A stretch of 64,000 nt of DNA from Gemmataceae bacterium (GTDB lineage Bacteria; Planctomycetota; Planctomycetia; Gemmatales; Gemmataceae), in contig JAHBXO010000001.1 of NCBI GenBank assembly GCA_019636445.1, forward strand, positions 186,001-250,000. Reading direction: 5' to 3'. A model generated the notes under the pieces. The model was not told the origin of the DNA. It saw only the letters and a list, made by a program, of their open reading frames with translations, and did not search any database. The translations under genes and the position numbers were made by a program. Positions 56,294-64,000 of this stretch are shown here, one piece after another. Numbering within the stretch: the stretch's first letter is position 1; every line of letters begins with the position of its first letter.

Positions 56294-56785
56294 TCAGCGC
56301 CCGATGCGGAGCGGAGACGGCGTCGGGCCGCTCGGCTTCTTTTCCTCGGGCTTCGGTTCCGGGGCCGGTTCCGGCTTGGCCCCCTTGTTGAACGGCAGCG
56401 TCAGGGTCGACGGCGTCGGGCCGAGCGGCTTCGCCTCCGGCGGGGCCGGGGCTGGTTCCACCTTGGCCGTCGCGGTCGGCGCGGGAACGACGACCGGGGT
56501 CGGTGCCGGCTTCGCCGGTTCGGTCTTCGCCACCTCGGTCGGCTTCGGTTCCGGTATCGCTTCGGGTTTCGGTTCCACCTTGGCGGCGACGGCGGACGTG
56601 GCGTCGGCGGAGTCGAGCGCGGCGACCACCTTGGGCAGCGCGATCGTCTGCGTCGCCTTCGGCTTCGGGTCCCAGTCGTACTCGTTCGCCTCGAGCGCCA
56701 TCGCGACGATGCCGACGAGCATGCAGAAGCAGGTCAGCCCGAGCATCCCGACGTAGCCGGGGGAGGGTTGGGGTTTGTCGGCCAT
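56294..56785 (-). CDS. Membrane-anchored Pro/Lys/Glu-rich protein (cluster gene 5)
   Basis: 163 residues. Residues 8-35 form the anchor SPGYVGMLGLTCFCMLVGIV, which shares the pattern S..YVG(M/L)L with the next gene. The remainder, about 120 residues, is PEPKPTEVAKTEPAKPAPTP-like repeats, extended and charged, probably spanning the periplasm or wall (TonB/proline-rich-linker style). It ends with RTSPLRIGR-like basic residues. No catalytic domain. The gene lies 23 bp after the 75-residue gene. Confidence 0.6.
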   Translation of the reverse strand: MADKPQPSPGYVGMLGLTCFCMLVGIVAMALEANEYDWDPKPKATQTIALPKVVAALDSADATSAVAAKVEPKPEAIPEPKPTEVAKTEPAKPAPTPVVVPAPTATAKVEPAPAPPEAKPLGPTPSTLTLPFNKGAKPEPAPEPKPEEKKPSGPTPSPLRIGR

Positions 56786-56808
56786 GATTCAGGGTCTCCG
56801 GTGCGCCG

Positions 56809-57036
56809 TCAGTTGCCGGCGGGCGCGGCGGGTTGTCCGGGCTTGTTGAGTCCGGTGTCGACGAGTTTCACTTGCGGGTCGGCCGGTTTTGGCGTGCCGG
56901 TGTCGAGGGCGTCGAAGTCCAGGTAGAGCAAGACGGCGGCCGCCAGCAGCGCGACGAGCGCGATGGCGAGCAGGCCGACGTAGGCGTCGCTCGGGGTCTT
57001 CGGCGTGTCGTCGGAGTCGTCGTCGCGTCGGGCCAT
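56809..57036 (-). CDS. Small single-span membrane protein (cluster gene 4)
   Basis: 75 residues: acidic N-terminus MARRDDDSDDTPKTPSDAYV, one membrane helix (GLLAIALVALLAAAVLLYLD) and a 25-residue polar tail. The S(D)AYVGLL anchor start is the counterpart of that in the following gene, so the two anchors are related. A 107-bp palindrome separates it from cluster gene 3. Function unknown; its size and anchor suggest a small subunit of a membrane assembly. Confidence 0.6.
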   Translation of the reverse strand: MARRDDDSDDTPKTPSDAYVGLLAIALVALLAAAVLLYLDFDALDTGTPKPADPQVKLVDTGLNKPGQPAAPAGN

Positions 57037-57054
57037 GGTTCGCGTCCTCCAGTT

Positions 57055-57161
57055 CCCTCCCCCTTGAAGGGGGAGGGTTAGGGTGGGGGTGACGGCGCTC
57101 GCTGAAAGTCGCCGCGGATCCCGTCACCCCCACCCCGGCCCTCCCCCGTCGAGGGGGAGGG
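57055..57161. repeat. Large palindromic repeat between cluster genes 3 and 4
   Basis: An internal hairpin CCCTCCCCC(TTGAA)GGGGGAGGG at 57055-57077 faces a second, CTCCCCC(GTCGA)GGGGGAG, near 57141-57157. The segment GTGGGGGTGACGG (57083-57095) pairs with CCGTCACCCCCAC (57121-57133), so the whole forms a nested inverted repeat. This is a sequence type that I recall as dispersed in many genomes. It may attenuate transcription between the two genes. Confidence 0.75.
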
Positions 57162-57166
57162 AGTTG

Positions 57167-58024
57167 TTACTTGATGATGCTGACGGTGTCGCCCTTGGTC
57201 GGGTAATCGGCGGCGGTCGGCTTGCCGATGGTCGCCAGCGGAGTGAAGCGGCCGGTGGCGCCGAACGGGTCGACTCGCTCGATGGTGATCTTGCCGATGT
57301 ACTTCTTGGCGCTGGGGCGGGAGATGTCCAGCACGGCACCCTTCTGCAGGCCGGCGTTCGAGCCCAAGCTGATTTCGATCTGGTCGCCGGCGGCGCCGGT
57401 GACGGTGGCCTTGAAGTCCGGGTCGGTCGGCGGGATGCGCTGCGTGCCGACGCCGCCGATGCCGCCGTTCTTGAGTGTTACGTATTGGTCGTTCAGGTCC
57501 AGCAGGCGCTTCTCGTAGTCGTCGGCCTTGCGGAACGCGGCATCGCGTTCGATGCGGGCTTGCAGCTTCTCGTTCTCGGCCTTCTGTTCGGCGATGGTCG
57601 CGTCGTTGAGCTTCTTGTCGAGCGTGGTCACCTGGCCGCGGAGCAGGTCCACCTGCGATTGCAGCGTCTTGAGGCCGGTCTGTTGCAGTCCGGCGTCGGT
57701 GACGAATTTTTCCTTGTCTTTGCCGATCGCTTCGACCTGCGCCTTGTAGGTCGCCGAGTCGTTTTCGGCGGCCTTCACGCGGGCGTCGAGGCTGCGGATG
57801 TCGGCCTGCAGCTGGGCGATGGTCGCGTCGGCGGCGGCGCGCTGTTCCTCGGCGAGCTTCGTGGCGCTCCCCGCGGCCTTGGCCGCTTCGGAGTAGAGCT
57901 TCTGCACCTTCTCCAATTCGTTCTTGTAGTTCGTCCGCGTGGCGTACGCATTCACGACGAGGTAGTTCCAGATCACGCTGAGGATCAGGATGAAGAAGAC
58001 CAGAATTTTGCCGAGCGTATTCAT
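57167..58024 (-). CDS. Membrane-anchored coiled-coil protein with C-terminal beta domain (cluster gene 3)
   Basis: 285 residues: anchor MNTLGKILVFFILILSVIWN, then a coiled coil of about 150 residues (KNELEKVQKLYSEAAKAAGS, DIRSLDARVKAAENDSATYK, LLRGQVTTLDKKLNDATIAE). The C-terminal 80 residues are a beta domain: IEISLGSNAGLQKGAVLDIS and YIGKITIERVDPFGATGRFT. That C-terminal motif (IGSNxGLxKGxxxxIxR...YIGKxxxxxVxxxxA) is like the FlgT/MreC-type fold seen in planctomycete cell-envelope proteins. The N-terminal anchor motif matches genes 1 and 2. Probably an elongated periplasmic spacer. A hairpin precedes it. Confidence 0.75.
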   Translation of the reverse strand: MNTLGKILVFFILILSVIWNYLVVNAYATRTNYKNELEKVQKLYSEAAKAAGSATKLAEEQRAAADATIAQLQADIRSLDARVKAAENDSATYKAQVEAIGKDKEKFVTDAGLQQTGLKTLQSQVDLLRGQVTTLDKKLNDATIAEQKAENEKLQARIERDAAFRKADDYEKRLLDLNDQYVTLKNGGIGGVGTQRIPPTDPDFKATVTGAAGDQIEISLGSNAGLQKGAVLDISRPSAKKYIGKITIERVDPFGATGRFTPLATIGKPTAADYPTKGDTVSIIK

Positions 58025-58036
58025 CGAGAATCTCCC

Positions 58037-58060
58037 GCTCCGGCACGGTCGTGCCGGAGC
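58037..58060. repeat. GC-rich hairpin between cluster genes 2 and 3
   Basis: GCTCCGGCAC at 58037-58046 pairs with GTGCCGGAGC at 58051-58060 around a 4-nt loop, in the 60-bp gap. It could partly attenuate the minus-strand transcript between the two genes or stabilise mRNA ends. Confidence 0.55.
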
Positions 58061-58084
58061 CTCCCGGGTGCGTCGAAGGTTCGG

Positions 58085-58816
58085 TCAGTTCCCCTTGGCG
58101 AATTCCGCCAGGCGGCGAGCCAGTTGTTCCTTGCGGATCTTGAGCGTCCGCAGTTGCTCCTCCCAGTTCACCTGCGCGTCGGTGAGGTAGACTTCCTCGT
58201 CGCCGAGGTTCTGGAAGATGACTTTCATCTTGAAGACTTCCGACTGCACGCCGGTCTTGGTCGCGTCGTCGAAGATCTCGATGGAAAGCTTGTTGGTGTC
58301 CTCGCGGAGCTTGCGAATCTGGTCGGTCTTGTCCTTCTCGTCCTTGAGGAGGTTGGTCATTTCCTGCTGGAGGCGGCCGAAGCCCTTGAGGGGCTGGCCG
58401 CGGAGGTTGGTCGCGGGCGGGAAGGGGTTGTTCGGGCTGTACTTGAAGACGTCGATGAGGCCCTTCAGCTCGGGTTCGGTGTGGCGCGGGGCGACGCGGA
58501 ACTCGGCGTTCGGGTTGCCGGGCTTGGCGACTTCGTCCATGAGGATCTTGAGGATGGCGGCGCGGAAGGCGCGTTCCTGTTCGAGGCTGATCAGGCCGTC
58601 CATCGCGCGGACGTAACTGGTCTGCGCGAGCTGCACGCCGTCGGAGAGCCGCTTGATCTCGTCGGTGTATTGCGAGAACTGGCCCTTGGTGGCGTTCTCG
58701 CCGGTGGTGTCGAAGTACGACAGCCGATTCGTGTAGATCGACACGGCCCAGGCGAGCAGGCCGATCGACACGAAGACGTTGGCGAACACCAACACCTTTG
58801 CGATTTTCATACCCAT
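58085..58816 (-). CDS. Membrane-anchored helical protein (cluster gene 2)
   Basis: 243 residues: anchor MGMKIAKVLVFANVFVSIGL, continuing LAWAVSIYTNR, then a helical and coiled region (YTDEIKRLSDGVQLAQTSYV, DEKDKTDQIRKLREDTNKLS). The middle part FRVAPRHTEPELKGLIDVFK is not a named domain. It closes with a helical tail (NWEEQLRTLKIRKEQLARRL). The anchor follows the same K(V/I)L....N/I..LS..L pattern as genes 1 and 3. No enzyme motif. It lies 33 bp after gene 1. Confidence 0.7.
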   Translation of the reverse strand: MGMKIAKVLVFANVFVSIGLLAWAVSIYTNRLSYFDTTGENATKGQFSQYTDEIKRLSDGVQLAQTSYVRAMDGLISLEQERAFRAAILKILMDEVAKPGNPNAEFRVAPRHTEPELKGLIDVFKYSPNNPFPPATNLRGQPLKGFGRLQQEMTNLLKDEKDKTDQIRKLREDTNKLSIEIFDDATKTGVQSEVFKMKVIFQNLGDEEVYLTDAQVNWEEQLRTLKIRKEQLARRLAEFAKGN

Positions 58817-58849
58817 GAGTCGTCGCCTCGTCGGTGCCGTTCGCGGTCG

Positions 58850-60088
58850 TTACTTGCCATCCTTCGCGCGCAGGTCGTCTTCCATGCGGCCGGTCTCGCG
58901 GAGCGTCAGCCCGACCTCGCGCTGCACGGCGAAGAGCGCCTTCTCGACGGCCTGCTGCGCCACCAGCTTCTTGTTCACTTCCACCGACAGCAGGCTCAGT
59001 TCGGTCTTGAGGGCGTTCAACTGCGCCGTGCGGGTGTCGAAGATGCTTTGGTCGGCAGCGAGCGTCGTGATCAGACCCTTCACGACGCGATCCTGCTGGT
59101 CGACCAGCTTGCTGTTCTCGATGGCGAACGCCTTCAGTTGTTCGTATTCGGCGTCGTGGGACTGCTGGTCGGCGAAGCGGGCGTCCTTGGTCTGGGTGAG
59201 CATCAGTTCGAGGCGGCCGGTCTGCTCGGTGATCGCCAGCTGGTAGATCTTGAGGCCAACGGTCAGCGCCACGCGCTTCTGCCAGTTGGGCGAGGGGTTC
59301 AAGCCGAGCAGGAGCTGGGCGATCTTGAGGCGGCGGTGGCGGTCGCTGGCGGGCGGTCCGCTCGGTCCACCGGAGGAGATCGCCGCGAGTTGGTCCTTGG
59401 CGGCCTTGTCCATCGGGTTGGCGGCGATCTTGGTCTTGATGTCTTCGACGGTTTTCCGCGCCGTTTCGGGGGCGTCGGCGTTCGCGGCGGCCGAGGCGGA
59501 GTCGAAGCGCGCCTTGAGGCGATCGCGGGCGGCCTTGGCGCTGGCGGCGAGCTGGGCCGCGTCCCACCGCACGCCCGGCGGCGGCACGAGGGCACGGACC
59601 GCCTGGCGCTCTTCGAACGACTCCGACAGGACCATCAACACGCCGGGGCGGAAGGTATAGGCCCCGTTCGGCAGGCGTTCCTGATAGCCGCAGAGGTCGG
59701 CGATGCGGGCGTCGTCGCCGGCCATGCCGTCGATCTTCTGGAAGTATTTCTTCTCGACTTCCTTGAGTTCATCGAGCTGCGAGGTGGGGACGCCCGCGAG
59801 GCCGAAGTTCTGATCGGTGCCGGTGAAGAGCGTTTCGACCAGCTTCTTGGAGACGCTCTTGGTGCTGGCGATGCCGTTCGGGCCGGTGACGCTGACGATG
59901 ATGGTCTCGGCGTCGGGTTCCGCGTCGATCTTGATCGGTTCGACCGCGACGCCATCGAGGACCAGCTGGTACTTGAGGGCGGCCTCGTTAAGCTGTTTGC
60001 GCTTGGCGTAGTCCTGCGAGGCGAGATAGAGCACGCCAAGGGATAGTAGGACATTCACGCCCAGCAGGACTTTGCCCAGCGTTGACAT
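58850..60088 (-). CDS. Membrane-anchored coiled-coil protein (cluster gene 1)
   Basis: 412 residues from ATG 60086-60088 (MSTLGKVLLGVNVLLSLGVL). The ATG at 60097 lies directly next to the AAGGGG Shine-Dalgarno, whereas the chosen ATG is 9 nt away, so the shorter start is preferred. After the anchor comes a region with SVTGPNGIASTKSVSKKLVE and an Ala/Lys-rich section. Two extended helices follow, ending with QQAVEKALFAVQREVGLTLR and ETGRMEDDLRAKDGK. The C-terminal 180 residues are coiled coil. First gene of the run; a kinase gene is divergent upstream. Function unknown. Confidence 0.7.
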   Translation of the reverse strand: MSTLGKVLLGVNVLLSLGVLYLASQDYAKRKQLNEAALKYQLVLDGVAVEPIKIDAEPDAETIIVSVTGPNGIASTKSVSKKLVETLFTGTDQNFGLAGVPTSQLDELKEVEKKYFQKIDGMAGDDARIADLCGYQERLPNGAYTFRPGVLMVLSESFEERQAVRALVPPPGVRWDAAQLAASAKAARDRLKARFDSASAAANADAPETARKTVEDIKTKIAANPMDKAAKDQLAAISSGGPSGPPASDRHRRLKIAQLLLGLNPSPNWQKRVALTVGLKIYQLAITEQTGRLELMLTQTKDARFADQQSHDAEYEQLKAFAIENSKLVDQQDRVVKGLITTLAADQSIFDTRTAQLNALKTELSLLSVEVNKKLVAQQAVEKALFAVQREVGLTLRETGRMEDDLRAKDGK

Positions 60089-60097
60089 GAGGATCAT

Positions 60098-60489
60098 CCC
60101 CTTCGCGAGTCGTCGACAATCACAGACCGGCCCGAAGTCGGCCGGGGCTGGGAAATTCCGCTATTTGCTGATTGTGCCGGACACCCGCGACATTGACAAG
60201 AAATTTGACCGGGCAACGCGCGGGAGATCGGCAAATCACGGCCGACCGGGGCGCGCCGGGCGATTTCGCGGCCTGTTTCGATAATACCGGTTGACTCGGA
60301 TAACGCAATCCGGTCAACTCTGTTTGCGCCCCGCGCGGATAATTCGCCCGATCCTTGGCTCGCCCGTCGGCCAACTCGGAAGATTTCTCCCTGTCGGGTC
60401 GACGATAAGGTATAAAGGTAACGTCCGGGGCCGCGGCCGTCGCGGTTTCCTTCTTCCCGTTGACCGCTTCGCTTCCCCACCGACTTCCC
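60098..60489. promoter_or_regulatory. Intergenic region between cluster gene 1 and the divergent kinase
   Basis: About 390 bp without a gene, AT-richer than average and containing short A/T stretches. TATAAA (60411-60416) is a candidate -10 for the kinase, 74 nt upstream of its ATG. GGTTGAC and GGTCAAC (about 60288-60320) form an imperfect inverted pair, a possible operator. No strong signal was found for the minus-strand cluster apart from the AAGGGG ribosome site before its first gene. Confidence 0.4.
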
Positions 60490-61872
60490 ATGGCGCACGA
60501 AACCGCTTTGAAACAAGTCGGCAATTACGACCTGATTTCCAAAATCGCCGAAGGGGGAATGGGCGCGGTCTACAAGGCGAAGCACGTTACCAGCGGCGAA
60601 ATCGTCGCCATCAAGATCATCCCCCCGGAGACGGCCAAGAATCCGGTGCTGTTGAAGCGGTTCGAGCAGGAGTTCCGCGCGGCGAGTCTCTTCGATCATC
60701 CGAACATCGTCCGGGCGATCGAGTACTGCGGCACCGCAACCTCGCCGTTCCTCGTGATGGAATTCGTCGACGGCGAATCGCTCGGCCAGAAGGTGGAGCG
60801 GTATGGCGCGATGGACGAGGCCGAAGCGGTCCGCATCATCGGTCAGGTCTGCGACGGACTGCATCGGGCGCACAAGCAAGGCCTCGTTCACCGCGACGTG
60901 AAGCCCGACAACATCCTGCTGACGCGCGACGGCGTCGCCAAGCTGACGGACATGGGCCTCGTGAAGGATGTCGAAGGCGAACTGAACCTGACCAAGACCG
61001 GCCGCGGCCTCGGTACGCCGCACTTCATGGCGCCGGAGCAGTTCCGCAACGCCAAGAACGCCGATGTGCGCTGCGACATCTACAGCCTCGGCGCCACGCT
61101 CTACATGATGCTGACGGCAATCGTGCCCTTCGCGAAGACCAGTCCGCTCGATTGCTGGCTGAAGAAGACCAAGAACGATTTCGAGGCACCGAACCGGCTG
61201 AACCCGCGCGTCAGCGAACGCGTGAACCGCGCCATCCTGCGTTCCATGAGCGCCGACCCGCAGCGCCGGCCGGCGAGCTGCCGCGAGTTCATCGAAGACC
61301 TGACGGGCCAGCCGTGGACGGCGCGGGCCGACGGGCCTGCCGCCGCGAATGTCGCGACGCCCGCCCCGCTCGGTCCGCCCCCGGCGCCCCCGACCAACGA
61401 CCTCTGGTACATGGTCTACCGCGACGCTACCGGCAACTCGAAGACCGTGAAAGGATCGACGGCGCGCATCCTCGAAAACCTCAAGAGTGGCTCCCTCGGC
61501 GATGTCAACGGCATCCTCGTCTGCCGCACCAAGGCCGGACCGTTCCTGCCGATCAAGAACGTGGCGGAGTTCCGCATCCATATCGTCGAGCCGGCGTCGA
61601 TCGCGCCGAACCAGGTGACGACCGGCCGCACGCCGGCGGCCATCCCGATGCCGGCGCCGAAGCCGGAACCGGTGGCGCGGCCCGACCCCGTGCCGTTCGC
61701 CAAGCCCCCGGCCCCCGCGCGCGCCTCGCGCCTGCCGACGCTCGAACGCCCCGCCTACGACCCCGCGCCGGTCGAGGCGAAATCCTTCTTCGACAACAAG
61801 TGGATGCCGTGGATCGCCGTGGGCCTGGCGATCGTCAGCGCCGTCGTGGGCGCGATCCTCTTCGCGAAGTGA
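60490..61872 (+). CDS. Membrane Ser/Thr protein kinase, single-span
   Basis: 460 residues from ATG 60490 (MAHETALKQVGNYDLIS). Kinase domain about 13-280: EGGMGAVYKAKH, K42 (VAIK), HRDVKPDN (134-141) and DMG (154-156) in place of DFG, GTPHFMAPEQ. A Pro/Ala linker follows. Residues about 308-370 (NDLWYMVYRDATGNSKTVKG, LKSGSLGDVNGILVC) resemble a GYF-like adaptor domain. A Pro-rich spacer and a final membrane helix (PWIAVGLAIVSAVVGAILFA) close the protein. It is divergent from the coiled-coil cluster and upstream of a zinc-ribbon membrane protein by 24 bp. Confidence 0.88.
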   Translation: MAHETALKQVGNYDLISKIAEGGMGAVYKAKHVTSGEIVAIKIIPPETAKNPVLLKRFEQEFRAASLFDHPNIVRAIEYCGTATSPFLVMEFVDGESLGQKVERYGAMDEAEAVRIIGQVCDGLHRAHKQGLVHRDVKPDNILLTRDGVAKLTDMGLVKDVEGELNLTKTGRGLGTPHFMAPEQFRNAKNADVRCDIYSLGATLYMMLTAIVPFAKTSPLDCWLKKTKNDFEAPNRLNPRVSERVNRAILRSMSADPQRRPASCREFIEDLTGQPWTARADGPAAANVATPAPLGPPPAPPTNDLWYMVYRDATGNSKTVKGSTARILENLKSGSLGDVNGILVCRTKAGPFLPIKNVAEFRIHIVEPASIAPNQVTTGRTPAAIPMPAPKPEPVARPDPVPFAKPPAPARASRLPTLERPAYDPAPVEAKSFFDNKWMPWIAVGLAIVSAVVGAILFAK

Positions 61873-61896
61873 CGGGCGCGGTATACTGCTCCCATC

Positions 61897-62742
61897 ATGC
61901 CAATCACCGTCACCTGCCCTAACTGCCGCGAATCGTTGGAGATCCCCAACGAACTCGTCGGCAGCGACGTACGCTGCGGCTCGTGCCTCGAAGTGTTCCC
62001 CGCGGTCGGCCCTGGCGGTCTCGCTCGCGACGTGCCCCCGCCCCTCCCCGAACCCGCCGAGGAAAACCGGCCCCGCAAACGCGGCGGTCGGCGCGGCGCC
62101 GTGTCCCGGCCCGACGCCTCCTACGGTCCCATCGAATACGATCCCGACCGCAAGAAGAAGCAGGGCATGGGCCCCGCCGTCGGCGTCCTCCTCCTGATCC
62201 TCGGCCTCTTCGGCTGCGGCTGCTGCGGCGTCTTCGGCTACTTCGTCGTGCAGACGATGGACCCCGATTACAAGGAATACCAGCCCGCCGACGGTCGATT
62301 CGTCGCCGTCTTCCCCGCCGAGGTGCGCGAGTCCAGCCGCCCCACCGGCCGCGCCGGAGGCGAGAACGCCACCAGCTACGAGGCGAAGCGGAATTTCGTC
62401 CAGGAAAACTACTTCATCTATCACGTGGACCTGACGGCGGAGGAGAAGAAGGACCCCACCCGCGCCGTCGATACGCTCTGCAAAGGGTTGGTTTCCGCGA
62501 ATGCCGGCACCGAACTGAATCGCTCGAACCGGATGCACGACGGTCACGACGCCGCGGACATCCTCGTGCGCCTGCCCGGCCGCAAGAAGTTCCTCCAGGC
62601 GCGCGTGGTGGCCGGCGACGGCCGCGGCTATGTCGTCGGCGTGAGCGTCCAGAACAACCCCGACGGCATGATCTGGCTCGACGCGTTCTTCGACGGCTTC
62701 AAGATCGTCGAGGGGAAAAAGGACGAGAAGAAGGACAAATAA
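61897..62742 (+). CDS. Zinc-ribbon membrane protein
   Basis: 281 residues. N-terminal zinc ribbon of MJ0042 type (MPITVTCPNCRESLEIPNEL, CGSCLEVF) occupies residues 7-35. A basic/Pro linker, one membrane helix GPAVGVLLLILGLFGCGCCG (Cys-rich) and a periplasmic domain of about 150 residues without known motif (FVAVFPAEVRESSRPTGRAG) follow. It ends with a Lys-rich tail. It sits 24 bp after the kinase gene and probably shares its transcript, so it may be an output or accessory protein. Function unknown. Confidence 0.75.
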   Translation: MPITVTCPNCRESLEIPNELVGSDVRCGSCLEVFPAVGPGGLARDVPPPLPEPAEENRPRKRGGRRGAVSRPDASYGPIEYDPDRKKKQGMGPAVGVLLLILGLFGCGCCGVFGYFVVQTMDPDYKEYQPADGRFVAVFPAEVRESSRPTGRAGGENATSYEAKRNFVQENYFIYHVDLTAEEKKDPTRAVDTLCKGLVSANAGTELNRSNRMHDGHDAADILVRLPGRKKFLQARVVAGDGRGYVVGVSVQNNPDGMIWLDAFFDGFKIVEGKKDEKKDK

Positions 62743-62885
62743 GTCCCACCACCCCTTGTGAATCGATTCACGAAGTCGGCCACTTTTCGCGGGAATTTCA
62801 CCGCCCGTTGATGGAACCCGCACCCCGGCGCTGTTACATTTTCCTTGCCGGACTCTCCACGGTTGGTTCCCGGCCCGAGGCGATC

Positions 62886-63338
62886 ATGCTCAGCGTTCGA
62901 TCCATCCTGTACCCGACCGACTTCTCCAGCTACTCCACGCAGGCGTATTTCCACGCCGTCAGCCTGGCCGAGAGCTATCGCGCCAGCCTCACGGTGGTCT
63001 ACGCCTTCACGCCGCGGGAATCGGCCGCATACGCCGTCGAGCGCGCCTACTGGCAGGAACAGCTCGAAACGGTCCGTCCGTCGAACCCCCGCATTCCGGT
63101 GCAACACGTGCTGCTGGAAGGTGATCCGGCCACGGAGATCACGCAATTCGCCGCCGACCACGGCATCGATGTGATCGTGATGGGCACCCACGGCCGCACC
63201 GGCGCCGAACGCGAACTGATGGGCAGCACGGCCGAGCGCGTCATGCGCGATGCCCCCTGCTCCGTGCTGGTGGTGAAGATGCCGAAAGGCTCGCGCCCCG
63301 GCATCGCGCGGCCGCATCTGGCCGTGGCCGCGCGCTAG
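62886..63338 (+). CDS. Universal stress protein (UspA family)
   Basis: 150 residues, start ATG 62886 (MLSVRSILYPTDFSSYSTQA). The C-terminal ATP-binding signature is GTHGRTGAERELMGSTAERV (G-x2-G-x9-G-S/T), with IDVIVMGTHG preceding it and CSVLVVKMP following. The nucleotide-binding fold is intact, so this is probably an ATP-binding Usp. Usps respond to starvation and stress; the partner is unknown. A strong terminator follows the gene. Confidence 0.9.
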   Translation: MLSVRSILYPTDFSSYSTQAYFHAVSLAESYRASLTVVYAFTPRESAAYAVERAYWQEQLETVRPSNPRIPVQHVLLEGDPATEITQFAADHGIDVIVMGTHGRTGAERELMGSTAERVMRDAPCSVLVVKMPKGSRPGIARPHLAVAAR

Positions 63339-63360
63339 TTCCCCGAAGCTCTCTCTCCCG

Positions 63361-63410
63361 ACCGGCCGTTCCGGAATGGCATGCCATCCCGTCGAACGGC
63401 CGGTTTTTTT
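63361..63410 (+). terminator. Rho-independent terminator of the universal stress gene
   Basis: Arms ACCGGCCGTTC (63361-63371) and GAACGGCCGGT (63394-63404) enclose an inner palindrome GGAATGGCATGCCATCCC, and the hairpin is followed by a run of seven T (63404-63410). A typical strong intrinsic terminator. Confidence 0.85.
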
Positions 63411-63505
63411 CTTGTCTTGCCGGCGATTCCGCGCGAAACTTTGGGAAACCTACCGGGTTTCATTGTTTAGCTTTCGTCCTTTCGCGCCGCCGGTCTGCCT
63501 CCGCC

Positions 63506-64000
63506 ATGAACCGAACCCTCTGCGCCCTTGTGCTTTGCGTCGCGTTCACCGCTCCCGCGGGTGCCGTCGATCTCCCGGGTGGCGGCAAGGTCGAGAAGGT
63601 CGACTTCGAACGCCACATCATGGGGCTGATGTCCAAGGTCGGCTGCAATCTCGGCAGTTGCCACGGAAGCTTCCAGGGGAAGAACGGCTTCCGCGTCTCG
63701 CTGTTCGGCTACGATCCCGAGTTCGACCACAAGGCTATCGCCCGCGACAATCTCGGCCGCCGCGTGAACGTCGGCGCGCCGGACGACAGCCTGTTCCTGC
63801 TCAAGGGCAGCGGCCGGATGACGCACGAAGGCGGCATGCGCTTCGGCAAGGACTCGTGGGTCTACAACACCTTCCGCGAATGGATCGCCCAAGGCGCGAT
63901 GTGGACCGCCGGCAGCGGAAGCATCCTCGAAATGACGTTGAACCCGAATGACTTCGCAGTGGTGAAGGAAGGTCAGGAGAAACAACTGACGGTGCGGGCG
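63506..64000 (+). CDS. Secreted PSCyt/DUF1549-type cytochrome-like protein, 3' end outside window
   Basis: 165 codons visible. Signal peptide MNRTLCALVLCVAFTAPAGA, then IMGLMSKVGCNLGSCHG with a C-x4-CH motif like the heme-binding segment of planctomycete PSCyt proteins, and GKNGFRVSLFGYDPEFDHKA. It continues through the edge with no stop. Full-length relatives are 700-1000 residues with DUF1549/DUF1553 domains; only the N-terminus is seen here. Whether heme is covalently bound through CNLGSCH is not certain. Confidence 0.8.
   Translation, partial: MNRTLCALVLCVAFTAPAGAVDLPGGGKVEKVDFERHIMGLMSKVGCNLGSCHGSFQGKNGFRVSLFGYDPEFDHKAIARDNLGRRVNVGAPDDSLFLLKGSGRMTHEGGMRFGKDSWVYNTFREWIAQGAMWTAGSGSILEMTLNPNDFAVVKEGQEKQLTVRA

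Noticed and set aside
57083..60046. 987-residue plus-strand open frame over the coiled-coil cluster
   Set aside because: Shadow of the minus-strand genes; no start context and crosses palindromes and gene ends.
63467..63985. 172-residue minus-strand frame at the right edge
   Set aside because: Antisense of the secreted cytochrome-like gene, which has a clear signal peptide and CNLGSCHG motif.

Overview
The window looks like chromosomal DNA of a planctomycete, most likely the Gemmata group. This is inferred from the high GC content, five Ser/Thr protein kinases in 64 kb, a C-terminal PSCyt/DUF1549-type secreted cytochrome-like protein, a very large SecA, a Uma2 protein, a Tat-exported Gfo/Idh/MocA oxidoreductase, and dispersed palindromic repeats between (and once inside) genes. 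No rRNA, tRNA, CRISPR array, insertion sequence or prophage was recognised. Genes lie in short operons on both strands, often with 1-8 bp start/stop overlaps.

Layout. 0-5.5 kb (minus): CoaB and CoaC as separate overlapping genes, a lipoprotein zinc protease, a tandem WaaP-like kinase, a glycosyltransferase and SmpB. 5.5-11.6 kb: a stand-alone LigD-type phosphoesterase domain, an anchored hypothetical protein translationally coupled to Uma2, a 1034-residue BNR-repeat/CBM9-like secreted protein carrying an AT-richer patch, and a small TTG-start gene. 11.7-21.9 kb: a 2023-residue alpha-2-macroglobulin and SecA. 22-26 kb: a coupled pair of conserved unknown proteins, an orphan PxpB, two small envelope proteins, a HisA-like barrel and a CysQ-like phosphatase. 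26-32.4 kb: an AT-richer two-gene cassette whose endonuclease/exonuclease/phosphatase gene is broken by a single in-frame amber codon, two kinases (one with a GAATTC-repeat insertion in its catalytic loop) and a GH3-family enzyme. 32.4-36.6 kb: two toxin-antitoxin-like pairs, an MFS transporter and a cytosolic lipase-like hydrolase. 36.6-45.6 kb: a degenerate helicase-like protein, a FlgI-like/HEAT lipoprotein, two kinases, a rhodanese and a thioredoxin-like redoxin. 45.9-56.3 kb: metallophosphoesterase, oxidoreductase, GNAT, DnaA, esterase, ADP-ribosylglycohydrolase with a HEAT protein, and an acyltransferase. 56.3-60.1 kb: a run of five small membrane-anchored, largely coiled-coil proteins. 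60.5-64 kb: a kinase, a zinc-ribbon membrane protein, a universal stress protein and the start of a cytochrome-like protein.

The best candidate for an undescribed system is the 56.3-60.1 kb cluster. Three proteins share one N-terminal membrane-anchor motif and two share another, they sit in series on one strand, and a kinase gene diverges from their upstream end. Other notable items are the amber-interrupted EEP gene and its partner, the repeat-derived insertion in a kinase catalytic loop, the FlgI-like/HEAT lipoprotein, and the paired unknown genes at 22.1-22.9 kb.

All functional calls come from reading translated sequence and motifs by eye; no database search was run.
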